Positions 50,042-59,042 of a stretch of 64,000 bases of DNA are shown piece by piece. The notes beneath the pieces were generated by a model that saw nothing but the letters and a program-made list of their open reading frames with translations, searched no databases and was not told where the DNA came from. The translations under genes and the position numbers were made by a program. Position 1 is the first letter of the stretch, and the number at the start of each line of letters is the position of its first letter. Source of the stretch: Candidatus Neomicrothrix sp. UBA814 (GTDB lineage: Bacteria; Actinomycetota; Acidimicrobiia; Acidimicrobiales; Poriferisodalaceae); assembly GCA_002296525.1 (NCBI GenBank), contig DBIA01000029.1, forward strand, positions 1-64,000, in the 5' to 3' direction.

Positions 50042-51296
50042 TAACTAAAGAGTCCTCAAATGCGTTCAAGAAAATCTGTGCGTGCTGATCTTCGAATACC
50101 AACGGGGGCCGAATCTTTAAAACATTGCCGTATTGTCCAGCTTTACCCAACAAGACAAACCGAGACTTCAAATTCTCAACCATTCTCTGTGCTCCCTCAG
50201 GATCAGGAATGTTGGTTCCGGGTTCGACCCAGTCCACTCCAATAAACAAACCACTCCCTCGAACATCACCGATTTGGGGGTGAGTTCTCTGAAGTTCAGA
50301 AAGAGACGATTTTAGATGGCCACCAACTTCGGCTACCTGATGCACCAGACCCCGTTCTGTGATTTCGTCAATCACTGCTCCACCGGCTGCCGCCTGCAGA
50401 GGAGAAGAAGCAAATGTGTTGAAGTAACGATGGCGCTCCCTAAAAGTTGTCACCATTTCGTGGTTCGCCGCCATTGCAGAAATTGGGAACCCATTACCCA
50501 TCGGCTTGCCCATACACACCACATCGGGTGCGAAACCGTTCACTTCGTAACCCCACCAAGACCCGCTGCGCGCAAAACCCGCCTGAACCTCATCTGCAAT
50601 TACCAAACCACCAGCAGCTGACACCATCGCAGTAGCTTCCGCAAACCATCCTGACGGAGGGTTAGGTAATCCCTCATTGGCAAGAATTGAGCACAACATC
50701 ATTCCAGCGAAACCACCACTGTCCGAGAAAGAAGCGATTGTGGCCGCTAGTTGATCAAGATGTTCTTGCAACAATTCGCTCTCTGAAAGTCCTTCAGTAA
50801 TTGGTCGAAATAGTTGAGGAGTTGCAATTGACTTGACGCCGTTTCTCTCGACTCCGACTGGCAACCCAGATAGGCGACCTACGAGCGAAGAATTTCCGTG
50901 GTACGTCGCATCGGTGCAAATGATTCCGCGCTTACCTGTTACCGTCCGAGCGAGCGTAAGAGCCATTTCAGTTGCCTCGGTGCCACTGCATCCCAAAATT
51001 GCGGACTCGATTCCATCGTGATGTAGGGCCACCAGGCGCTCCACGTAATCGACGACGCCCTCGTGCAAATAACGGCTATGCACGTTTAATTTCGCAGCCT
51101 GTTCCGACAGGTTTGCGACAACCCTGGGGTTCGAGTGCCCCACGCAAGGAACGTTGTTGTAAAGATCCAAATAACGCGCTCCCTCTACATCTTGGAGCCA
51201 CACGCCGCTTCCACTAACCAACTGCAGAGGATCTTCGTAAAACAATGGAGCATGTCCCCCCATCGCCTTGTTATGCCTATCGAGAAGTTCACTCAC
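50034..51296 (-). CDS. Class III PLP aminotransferase-fold enzyme, AGXT2L-like phospho-lyase
   Basis: 420 residues from the GTG at 51294-51296; upstream extension to 51425 has no family support and would overlap the divergent exporter gene. The N-terminal region YLDLYNNVPCVGHSNPRVV, LNVHSRYLHEGVVDYVERL closely resembles ethanolamine-phosphate and phosphohydroxylysine phospho-lyases. PLP features: SGTEATEMAL, TYHGN, IADEVQAGFARSGSWWG and the lysine in CMGKPMGNGFPISA. Predicted to eliminate phosphate from a phosphorylated amino alcohol, giving an aldehyde and ammonia. Ordinary omega-aminotransferase activity is the alternative. Confidence 0.82.
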   Translation of the reverse strand: MSELLDRHNKAMGGHAPLFYEDPLQLVSGSGVWLQDVEGARYLDLYNNVPCVGHSNPRVVANLSEQAAKLNVHSRYLHEGVVDYVERLVALHHDGIESAILGCSGTEATEMALTLARTVTGKRGIICTDATYHGNSSLVGRLSGLPVGVERNGVKSIATPQLFRPITEGLSESELLQEHLDQLAATIASFSDSGGFAGMMLCSILANEGLPNPPSGWFAEATAMVSAAGGLVIADEVQAGFARSGSWWGYEVNGFAPDVVCMGKPMGNGFPISAMAANHEMVTTFRERHRYFNTFASSPLQAAAGGAVIDEITERGLVHQVAEVGGHLKSSLSELQRTHPQIGDVRGSGLFIGVDWVEPGTNIPDPEGAQRMVENLKSRFVLLGKAGQYGNVLKIRPPLVFEDQHAQIFLNAFEDSLVNA

Positions 51297-51372
51297 ATGC
51301 CTAGTGTTGCACTTCGGTTCCTCAGAAGGAACTGAACACGCTTTCAGCCATGGCAGCGTAGGATTCGGACCG

Positions 51373-54300
51373 ATGTTCTTTGACTTGCGACTCTGGGCGC
51401 TCACCAAAGGCACTCGAGCAGCCATTGCTCAAGCAGTGACCATTGGAGTCATAGCATCGCTCGCCGGCATTGCACGTCTCGGACTACTTGGGTGGCTGCT
51501 CAGTAAAGTCTTTAACGGCGCTACCTTCACCGATCTACTAACCCCGATGCTTCTAGTCGGGATCGTAATGATCAGCCGCGGGTTTCTGGAACACTGGCGG
51601 AAGATGGTGGCACATCGAACCGCAGCCACTGTCCAACTCAAGCTTCGCTCCCAACTCCACGACCACGTCCTCCAACTGGGGCCCTCACATTTTGGGCATG
51701 TACGCACCGGCGAAGTTTTGCTGTCCCTAGTCGAAGGCGTTGAACAACTAGAAGTCTGGTTCGGCGAATATTTACCTCAACTCATAGTTGCAGCGATCAC
51801 ACCAATAGCGGTCTTCGCGATCTTGTCCCCACTAGATCTTCCAGTCGCCGGCGTCTTAACTGGTTTCGCGTTAATCACCTTGGTCGCGCCAGCTGTGTTC
51901 CATCGATGGGACGCAGCCCGAAGCTTGGAACGACAAGAGGCCTACAGCAAATTCGCAGCCGATTTCCTAGATTCGCTTCAAGGCCTCGGGACCCTAAAAG
52001 CATTCGGCCAAAGCGCCGAACGAGGCCGCACTCTTGCGAGACGAGCACACGATGTCTTCAAAAGCACAATGTGGGTCCTCGCCACCAACTCCCTCACTCG
52101 AGGTATCACCGACACCGGGCTGGCACTAGGAGCAGCAGCAGCACTCACACTGGGTGCATACCGAGTGCAAGCAGGAGATATGGAAATGGCGACTCTGCTG
52201 ATCATTTTGATGATCGGCATCGAAGTATTCCGCCCACAACGCGACCTTCGTGCTCTGCTTCACAACGGAATGATGGGCCTGTCGGCAGCACAAGGCATCT
52301 TCAAAGTCTTTGACACTGAACCTCAGGTGTGTGAACCAAACGAACCCACAAATCTTCAACAACCACTCGAACCACGCATCTCATTTAACGACGTCACCTT
52401 CCAATACCCAGCAGCAACAGAAGCAACACTCCACAAACTCAACATCAACGTGGAACCCGGTGAACGAATCGGGATCGTAGGGTCAAGCGGTTCTGGGAAA
52501 AGCACCATCGCGAAACTCCTACTTCGCTTCTACGACCCCACCAATGGTCATATCACGCTCGGCGGACACGATCTACAAGACCTTGCCGCGCAAGATCGCT
52601 ACGGAGCGATAGCGCTCGTATCCCAAGACACATTTCTTTTTCACGGAACGGTCCTCGAAAATATTCGGTTTGGTGCACCCGACGCCGATATGGAAGATGT
52701 TCGTCAAGCGGCAATAGATGCAAACGCCCACGAATTTGTCAGCCAACTGCCAAACGGTTACGACACCGTCATCGGCGAACGCGGTATCCGCTTGTCCGGA
52801 GGACAACGACAACGAATCGCGATCGCGAGGGCACTCTTAAAAGATTCTCCGATTCTCGTGCTAGATGAAGCACTGTCATCAGTAGACGCGGAAAACGAAG
52901 CGGTAATTCAGGAAGCCCTCGACCGCCTTATGGTGGGCCGCACAACCTTGATCTTCGCTCACCGTCTTTCAAGCGTCATCGCCGCAGATCGGATCCTTGT
53001 GCTTGACGCCGGCAACGTCGTCGAATCCGGAACCCACGACGAACTAATGGCGAAGCAGGGCAAATACTTCGCGCTCATGGCCGCCCAACTTTCAAGCGAA
53101 AAAGTTGTTCGTCCCGCAACCGACAGGTCGCAAACTGATAATAACAAGTCCGATTTTTCTCGCGAAGCAACCGAACTAACAGACAACGAGATTGTTTCAG
53201 CGACAGGTCTTGGATGGTTCGCGGCCATCAAATGGCTGTTCTCCGAAATACAGCCGTGGCGAACAAAACTCATCGCAACGTTCGTATTTGGTGTTACTCG
53301 CGTGGCAGCGCTTATAGGAGTAGGAGTTATCAGCGCTCTCATTGTCGCGGCGGTGAAACGCGGTGAACCTTTCAGCGGCCTTCTTACGGCACTGATTATC
53401 GTTGCCCCACTAGCAGGTATCTTGCACTGGTTGGAATCGTGGATAGCCCACGACATGGCATTTCGAATGCTGGCCGAAATGCGCGTAGCCCTGTATGCAA
53501 AACTTGATCAGCTCGCACCGGCCTACTTAGTTCGTAGACGCACCGGTGACATGGTCGCAATGGCCACCCACGATGTTGAGATGGTGGAATATTTCTTCGC
53601 CCATACGGTCGCCCCAGCATTTGTGGCGTTGCTGGTCCCATCAACTGTGTTGATCACGCTCGGCATTCTTGGCTGGCAAATGGCACTTGCATTAATCCCA
53701 TTCCTAGCAATCGTCGCGATTAGCCCATTCCTGCTGCGAAAGCGGTTAGACAAATTGGGCTCAGAAGACCGAGAAGCTTTAGGTGATTTGAATGCTTTCG
53801 TGGTTGACACAGTGCAAGGTTTGGGCGAGGTATTGGCCTTTCAACAAACAGCCACAAGATCGAAGTCCTTTCTGCAACGAGTCCAACGTCACATTGACAC
53901 TCGGCTTCCGTTCTACAGCGATCTTTCTCGCCAGACCGCGCTGCTAGAAGTGGCGACGGGCCTTGGTGGCTTAGCCGTCGTCGTTACCGGAGCAACGCTG
54001 GTTTCCTCCGGAGACCTAAATCCAACCACCCTCCCGTTACTTACCCTTCTTGCCTTGGCGTGCTTCTTGCCGGTATCAGAAATCGTTCATGTTGGCCGTC
54101 AGTTGGCCGACACCCTGGGCGCGGCCCGCCGACTGCACCAAGTTCACAACGAACCAGTAGTCGTTAACTCCGCTACGGCCCCAACACCCATCAACGTTCA
54201 CAACGCCACTAACGCGATTAGCTTCCACCAAGTCGAATTCAGCTATCCGGGAACTGAAATCGACGCTTTAGCGGGAGTCTCGTTCGAAGTAGCAGCTGGC

Positions 54301-54951
54301 TCCACAGTCGCAATAGTTGGCCCTTCAGGGGCTGGTAAGACCACAGCAGCCCAACTCATACTGAGATTCTGGGACGCGGACACGGGTCATATTCGTTTGT
54401 TTGATCAAAGCTTGTGCGATCTCGACCTTGACGACCTCAGAGCGCACGTCGCGATGGTCAGCCAAGAGACTTACCTATTCAACGACACCCTTGCCCAGAA
54501 CATTTTGATGGCTCGACCCGATGCAACTGAAGCTGAAGTAACCGCAGCAATTGAACAAGCCTCCCTCACTGATTTCGTACACAATCTGCCCGAAGGGCTA
54601 GAAACAAACGTGGGCGAACGCGGAGTTCGCCTATCTGGTGGCCAACGTCAGCGAGTAGCAATAGCGCGAGCGTTCTTGAAAGATGCTCCCGTACTCATCT
54701 TGGATGAAGCCACATCACACCTCGACGCAGTAAATGAAGCTGCTGTGCACGAATCGCTGCAACAACTCATGCATGGCCGCACCACCCTGATCATCGCCCA
54801 CCGACTATCGACAGTGCGAAACTCAACACAAATCGTTGTCATGGAGGCAGGAAAGATTGTCCAAATCGGCGACCACGATTCACTCTTACAAGAGGGGGGC
54901 CTGTACTCCCGGCTCTTGGCTCACCAATTGGCCACTACCGCCCGGTCTTAG
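51373..54951 (+). CDS. Single-chain ABC exporter, two TMD-NBD halves (CydDC-like)
   Basis: 1192 residues from ATG at 51373. Layout: TMD1 (about 1-300), NBD1 with Walker A IVGSSGSGKSTI, signature LSGGQRQRIAIARAL and LVLDEALSSVD; then TMD2 (about 625-930), NBD2 with AIVGPSGAGKTTA, LSGGQRQRVAIARAF and LILDEATSHLD. Both catalytic Glu residues are present, so both sites look active. TMD1 segments HVRTGEVLLSLVEGVEQLEVWF and GEYLPQLIVA resemble CydD, the cysteine/glutathione exporter for cytochrome bd assembly, but cydAB is not adjacent. Multidrug or lipid export is possible. Divergent from the phospho-lyase gene. Confidence 0.87.
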   Translation: MFFDLRLWALTKGTRAAIAQAVTIGVIASLAGIARLGLLGWLLSKVFNGATFTDLLTPMLLVGIVMISRGFLEHWRKMVAHRTAATVQLKLRSQLHDHVLQLGPSHFGHVRTGEVLLSLVEGVEQLEVWFGEYLPQLIVAAITPIAVFAILSPLDLPVAGVLTGFALITLVAPAVFHRWDAARSLERQEAYSKFAADFLDSLQGLGTLKAFGQSAERGRTLARRAHDVFKSTMWVLATNSLTRGITDTGLALGAAAALTLGAYRVQAGDMEMATLLIILMIGIEVFRPQRDLRALLHNGMMGLSAAQGIFKVFDTEPQVCEPNEPTNLQQPLEPRISFNDVTFQYPAATEATLHKLNINVEPGERIGIVGSSGSGKSTIAKLLLRFYDPTNGHITLGGHDLQDLAAQDRYGAIALVSQDTFLFHGTVLENIRFGAPDADMEDVRQAAIDANAHEFVSQLPNGYDTVIGERGIRLSGGQRQRIAIARALLKDSPILVLDEALSSVDAENEAVIQEALDRLMVGRTTLIFAHRLSSVIAADRILVLDAGNVVESGTHDELMAKQGKYFALMAAQLSSEKVVRPATDRSQTDNNKSDFSREATELTDNEIVSATGLGWFAAIKWLFSEIQPWRTKLIATFVFGVTRVAALIGVGVISALIVAAVKRGEPFSGLLTALIIVAPLAGILHWLESWIAHDMAFRMLAEMRVALYAKLDQLAPAYLVRRRTGDMVAMATHDVEMVEYFFAHTVAPAFVALLVPSTVLITLGILGWQMALALIPFLAIVAISPFLLRKRLDKLGSEDREALGDLNAFVVDTVQGLGEVLAFQQTATRSKSFLQRVQRHIDTRLPFYSDLSRQTALLEVATGLGGLAVVVTGATLVSSGDLNPTTLPLLTLLALACFLPVSEIVHVGRQLADTLGAARRLHQVHNEPVVVNSATAPTPINVHNATNAISFHQVEFSYPGTEIDALAGVSFEVAAGSTVAIVGPSGAGKTTAAQLILRFWDADTGHIRLFDQSLCDLDLDDLRAHVAMVSQETYLFNDTLAQNILMARPDATEAEVTAAIEQASLTDFVHNLPEGLETNVGERGVRLSGGQRQRVAIARAFLKDAPVLILDEATSHLDAVNEAAVHESLQQLMHGRTTLIIAHRLSTVRNSTQIVVMEAGKIVQIGDHDSLLQEGGLYSRLLAHQLATTARS

Positions 54952-55001
54952 TGGCCCTGCAAGTGATTCGATTGGGCTCAGATTACGGGAGCGTCGGGAT
55001 G

Positions 55002-55844
55002 TCAATCATTCTGGTCGTCATCGATGCCAGAAAGAAATTTGAGTAGGGCCGCGTTCCAAGCAGCAGGTTGTTCGAAATAAGGGCTGTGGCCTGCATCAGT
55101 GATTTCTACGAACTGAGACCCGCGGACGCGATCAGCCGAATCATGGATCATTCTGGCTGGAAAAATTTGGTCGTGTTCACCTGTAATGAAGAGAACCGGA
55201 ATGTCAAGATCATCGAAATCGGAATGGTTGATTTCGAACGCAAGGACTTCTCCGAGTTGTTCAAGAGGGGGTGAATGAAATGAGCCCAACGCCTGGTACA
55301 GAAATGCTTGGGCTAGATCCTGAGCTGCAGTTCCAGGCCACAGTGCGACATGACCCCCAACCAATGGGAGGTCCCGTTTACCCCTTAGCCCACCAGCGCC
55401 CCCGAATTCTTCAACAGCCTTACGAAGATCATCAGTCCACAGAGCCCCCACAGTGTTGGCGTAGGTAAGCGAGAGCACCCGCTCTTCGTATCGCTGCAGA
55501 AATGCCGATATATACCACCCGCCCATCGACTGTCCGACAAGATGAGCTGACCCGATGTCAAGATGATCCAACACCTTCGCTAGGTCATTGGCCGCGTTAC
55601 TGGCGTCCAAGGGTCTGTTGTTGGTTGAATTACCGAACCCTTGGCTGTCCCAAGTCACGACCCGGTATCTCTGACCGATTTCGGGAACCTGCTGATACCA
55701 GACAGCATGTGAACCACCAGCGCCGTGAGACAAAACAACCACTGGACGGCTATCGGATACTCCCGCGTCGGCGTCGCGCGCCAACTCCCAATAAATTTCG
55801 TCTTCGCCTCGGGTGATAGTCCCGGTCAACAATTCAAGATCCAT
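55002..55844 (-). CDS. Alpha/beta hydrolase
   Basis: 280 residues. VVVLSHGAGGSHAVWYQQV holds the oxyanion-hole region, the nucleophile elbow is LVGQSMGGWYISAFL, the acid is in LFITGEHDQIFP and the His in ITDAGHSPYFEQP. Resembles esterase/haloperoxidase-like or C-C hydrolases; substrate unknown. I use ATG at 55842-55844; a GTG at 55869-55871 would add nine residues. Convergent with the exporter gene at a 50-bp distance. Confidence 0.82.
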   Translation of the reverse strand: MDLELLTGTITRGEDEIYWELARDADAGVSDSRPVVVLSHGAGGSHAVWYQQVPEIGQRYRVVTWDSQGFGNSTNNRPLDASNAANDLAKVLDHLDIGSAHLVGQSMGGWYISAFLQRYEERVLSLTYANTVGALWTDDLRKAVEEFGGAGGLRGKRDLPLVGGHVALWPGTAAQDLAQAFLYQALGSFHSPPLEQLGEVLAFEINHSDFDDLDIPVLFITGEHDQIFPARMIHDSADRVRGSQFVEITDAGHSPYFEQPAAWNAALLKFLSGIDDDQND

Positions 55845-55900
55845 CGTCGGTGTGTCGCCTCCCGATTCCACTCAACTTGCGACCTGTGTTGGAGTAGAGG

Positions 55901-56551
55901 TTAATTGGCTCCAAACGTGTCGAAACTCACAAGGTCAGCCGTATCCAACCGAGGCGCTTTCTTAAAATCTGTGCCGATTGTGTACGCAACCGGAAACAAA
56001 CCAACTTGTGTCCACTCGGCATAATCAATCCCCAATACTTCCGCAGCTTCTTTTTCGAAAGGCAAATGAAGAGTGGTCCAAGCACTACCTAGTCCACGCT
56101 CGCGTGCCGCGAGCATGAAACTCCAAACTGCTGGAATGATTGAACCCCACATAGAAGCCTGACCAAAAGCGTCAGCGCCTTCAGCTCGACCCAACATCAA
56201 AGGGACAAGCAGGACAGGAACTTCGTGAAAGATTTCCCGCAAATGCACCGCAGAACCCCTCACAAATTCAGCCCGTTCTGCTCTGATATCTCCTGGCGCG
56301 TACTCCCGAGGAGGACCATTCACGTAAGGATCAAATCCTTGCCCATACAGATCCGCTAATTGACGTTTCTTCTCGGAGTCTTCAACAAACAGAAAATGCC
56401 AACCCTGAGCGTTCGAGCCAGTAGGAGATTGAAAAGCAATGTCGGCGCATTCGAGAAGCACCGATCTTTCTACCGGGCGATTCAGATCTAGTCGCTTGCG
56501 AACAGCCCGCGTAGTTGTAAGCAGTTCGTCAGCTGAAAGTTCAAGGTACAT
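55901..56551 (-). CDS. Nitroreductase-family FMN protein
   Basis: 216 residues. TTRAVRKRLDLNRPVERSVL near the N-terminus binds FMN phosphate, QSPTGSNAQGWHFLFVED and the C-terminal ARERGLGSAWTTLHLPFE are family motifs. Such enzymes use NAD(P)H to reduce nitro groups, quinones or enones. ATG start. Divergent from the HpaB-like gene across 174 bp that contains TTGACA hexamers at 56691 and 56700. Function in this cluster is unknown. Confidence 0.85.
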   Translation of the reverse strand: MYLELSADELLTTTRAVRKRLDLNRPVERSVLLECADIAFQSPTGSNAQGWHFLFVEDSEKKRQLADLYGQGFDPYVNGPPREYAPGDIRAERAEFVRGSAVHLREIFHEVPVLLVPLMLGRAEGADAFGQASMWGSIIPAVWSFMLAARERGLGSAWTTLHLPFEKEAAEVLGIDYAEWTQVGLFPVAYTIGTDFKKAPRLDTADLVSFDTFGAN

Positions 56552-56725
56552 ATGAGATCCCTAGGGTTACGAAGCCTTGATCATAGATTTTGAAACTGCT
56601 GAGCACCAGAGCTCGAACACGTGCACAGAGTCATGTCAGCGCAGATCTCTCAGCGAGCATTGGCATGGAACCCGTAATCTTGAGGCCGAATTGACAAGAT
56701 TGACAATCCAAAGGGGCTAATCCAC

Positions 56726-58114
56726 ATGCTGACCGGTGAGGAATATAAAGGATCGTTGCAAGATGGCAGGGAAACGTTTTTCGAAGGAGAAAAAATCGAC
56801 GACCTTGTTGAACATCCCCTCCTTGGTCAGACCGTAGAGACAACCGCTGCTGGTTATGACCGGTTCTATGACCCGACACCTAACGCGACCTCCCCCCTAA
56901 TGACAGTGCCTTCTTCAGCAGATGACCTACGGGAGATGATTCCGCTACTCCATGAAGCAGGGATGATGGCCCACGTCACCTACACATCCATCCAAACGCT
57001 GAAAACAGCTGCTGGACGAATGAATGATGTGAAACCCGACTACATCGAACGCATGAACGCATTCATCGCAGAAGCTCAAGTCGGCGATGTGCGAATAACT
57101 CAATGCATCACTGACGCTAAAGGAGACCGCTCTCGACCACCCGCAAAACAAGACGACCTTGACAGCTATGTGAGAGTCGTCGATCGCCAGAGAGACGGAG
57201 TTGTCATCCGCGGCGCAAAGCTCCACATAACCGGCGCCTCTTTTGGTCACGAACTGCTAACGATCCCCACCAAATCAATGAAAAGCGGTGAAGAAGACTG
57301 GTCCATCGGCTGCGCCGTTCCCGTCAATGCAGAAGGGGTACGAATCATTAACACGACATACGCTCCCCGTCACGAAGACACCCGCTCATTTCCAGTCTCA
57401 GGCACCCATCACTATCCCGAAGGGTTCGTGATCTTCGACGATGTATTTGTTCCACATGAGCGAATCTTCTTAGATGGCGAGACAGCTTTCGCCGCTGTCT
57501 TCGCTCACTCTCTCGGTTTGTGGGAACGCCTAGGAGGTCTCTCAGCTTTTGTTGAGGAAGCAGATCAATTAGTTGGCTTAGCCCAATTGGTAGCTGAAGC
57601 CAATGGAACAGCAGGCATTGCCCACGTCAAAGAAAAGATCTCCGAAATGATTATTCACGCAACCCTCATCCGGGCGACGTTAGAAGCAGCGATAGAAAAC
57701 TGTAATGTCGGGCCCGAAGGAGCAGCTTTCCCCAACGAATTATTCACCAATGCTGGCAAATTCCACGCTGCCGCCAACTACAACCATATTGTTCGACACC
57801 TTCACGACATTGCCGGGGGAGCAGTCCTAACGACCCCAAGCCCCGCAGACTTCGAAAACAAAGAAGTAGGTGACCTCGCTCGCAAATACATGTCGACGGG
57901 ACCTGACATTGACGGAGAGTACAGAGCACGTTTGATGCACACCATCCGAGACCTCACCGCTGACAGCTATGGCGGGTGGAAATTCGTGACAAACATTCAA
58001 GCCGGAGGAGGCTTGTACGCTCAACGCATTGTCACCAGAAACCACTACGACCTAGACGCAGCAAAACTTAAAGCTCTCCAAGTTGCAGGTTTGAGCGAAA
58101 ACGATAGTCACTGA
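56726..58114 (+). CDS. 4-hydroxyphenylacetate 3-hydroxylase (HpaB) / 4-hydroxybutyryl-CoA dehydratase family flavoprotein
   Basis: 462 residues with an acyl-CoA dehydrogenase-like fold. TDAKGDRSRPPAKQ and GAKLHITGASFGHELLTIP are shared by HpaB-type monooxygenases and by AbfD-type dehydratases. The [4Fe-4S] cysteines of 4-hydroxybutyryl-CoA dehydratase appear to be missing: the helix around HVTYTSIQTLKTAAGRMN and the later GLWERLGGLSAFVEE have none. So a flavin monooxygenase-type reaction is more likely. Substrate unknown. Its 3' end overlaps a convergent dioxygenase gene by seven bases. Confidence 0.8.
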   Translation: MLTGEEYKGSLQDGRETFFEGEKIDDLVEHPLLGQTVETTAAGYDRFYDPTPNATSPLMTVPSSADDLREMIPLLHEAGMMAHVTYTSIQTLKTAAGRMNDVKPDYIERMNAFIAEAQVGDVRITQCITDAKGDRSRPPAKQDDLDSYVRVVDRQRDGVVIRGAKLHITGASFGHELLTIPTKSMKSGEEDWSIGCAVPVNAEGVRIINTTYAPRHEDTRSFPVSGTHHYPEGFVIFDDVFVPHERIFLDGETAFAAVFAHSLGLWERLGGLSAFVEEADQLVGLAQLVAEANGTAGIAHVKEKISEMIIHATLIRATLEAAIENCNVGPEGAAFPNELFTNAGKFHAAANYNHIVRHLHDIAGGAVLTTPSPADFENKEVGDLARKYMSTGPDIDGEYRARLMHTIRDLTADSYGGWKFVTNIQAGGGLYAQRIVTRNHYDLDAAKLKALQVAGLSENDSH

Positions 58115-58953
58115 GACCGGAATCCTGTAATGGGTGGTGACCCCAAATCGAGCGGAGATTCTGGAACATCGCCTGACGGACGAGGCCAGGCAATAGGAGT
58201 CACGCGCCCCTGAATCGGCTCCCCTTCTTGAATCCCCTGACGGTCAAGGCTCTGATGAGGAAAAGGTCGAGAACGTACGCAGCCGTCCTCAAAATAAATA
58301 ACGCAATACACGCGGCGAACTTGATCAGAGCTGTTGGGCTTAGCTCGGTGCACCGTCAAGGAATGGTGGAAAACGACCGAGCCCACTGGAGCCTCCACCC
58401 AAACGACATCGGCTATCTCAGAGTGATCAAAATATGGATATGGCTCCTCGCGAATCTCGCGAGTGATGTCAGAAAACTTAGCTAAACCCAAGCGATGCGA
58501 ACCCGGCGAATACCCCATTGCTCCCGACGCCAACGTCGACCCGTTAAAAGGGATCCAAGCCGTAATTTGTCTTGCCGGTCCCATAGGCCACAAAGGCCAG
58601 TCCTGATGAGGGTCTGTTTCCCGCCCTCCAGGCTCTTTGTAGAGCGCCTGGTCGTGCCAAATACGCAGCGCTTTAGCGCCAAGCAACGATGCCGCTACCT
58701 CCCCGAGTTTCTGGCTAAATGTCAACTCCTTAAGAGCAGGGTTATCCTCCCAAAGATTCATGCACTGCTGAAAACTCTGCTCATACAACGACTTGTCGCC
58801 CATTGACCGCGAGTCTTCGCCTACCCGGTCCTTAACAGCCCGATCAACGATTGACCCGAACAGTTCTAACTCCGTTGCATCAAAGAAATCCTCTACAACC
58901 ACAAACCCATCTCGATCAAACGCATCGAGGAGAGAGTTGTCTACTGCTGCCAC
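58108..58953 (-). CDS. Phytanoyl-CoA dioxygenase (PhyH) family protein
   Basis: 281 residues. The Fe(II)/2-oxoglutarate facial triad is visible: His116-x-Asp118 in TDPHQDWPLWP and His202 in LTVHRAKPNSS; Arg214 (QVRRVYCVIY) probably binds 2-oxoglutarate. FDRDGFVVVEDFF at the N-terminus is typical of the family. Bacterial members hydroxylate diverse small molecules, so the substrate is not predictable. Converges with the HpaB-like gene, overlapping seven bases at the stop codons. Confidence 0.85.
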   Translation of the reverse strand: MAAVDNSLLDAFDRDGFVVVEDFFDATELELFGSIVDRAVKDRVGEDSRSMGDKSLYEQSFQQCMNLWEDNPALKELTFSQKLGEVAASLLGAKALRIWHDQALYKEPGGRETDPHQDWPLWPMGPARQITAWIPFNGSTLASGAMGYSPGSHRLGLAKFSDITREIREEPYPYFDHSEIADVVWVEAPVGSVVFHHSLTVHRAKPNSSDQVRRVYCVIYFEDGCVRSRPFPHQSLDRQGIQEGEPIQGRVTPIAWPRPSGDVPESPLDLGSPPITGFRSQ

Positions 58954-59042
58954 CCTGCGAGTCTAGATCCCCCGCGGAAATCATTCTGAGAACGCGCCGC
59001 CCTCCAACGAATAAGATTGGTGATGGGTGAGAGGGGAACTCA

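Noticed and set aside
56691..56721. Leaderless promoter with TTGACA and GCTAAT before the HpaB-like gene
   Set aside because: Spacing of 19 bases is poor, and an AAGGGG about nine bases before the ATG suggests an ordinary ribosome-binding site.
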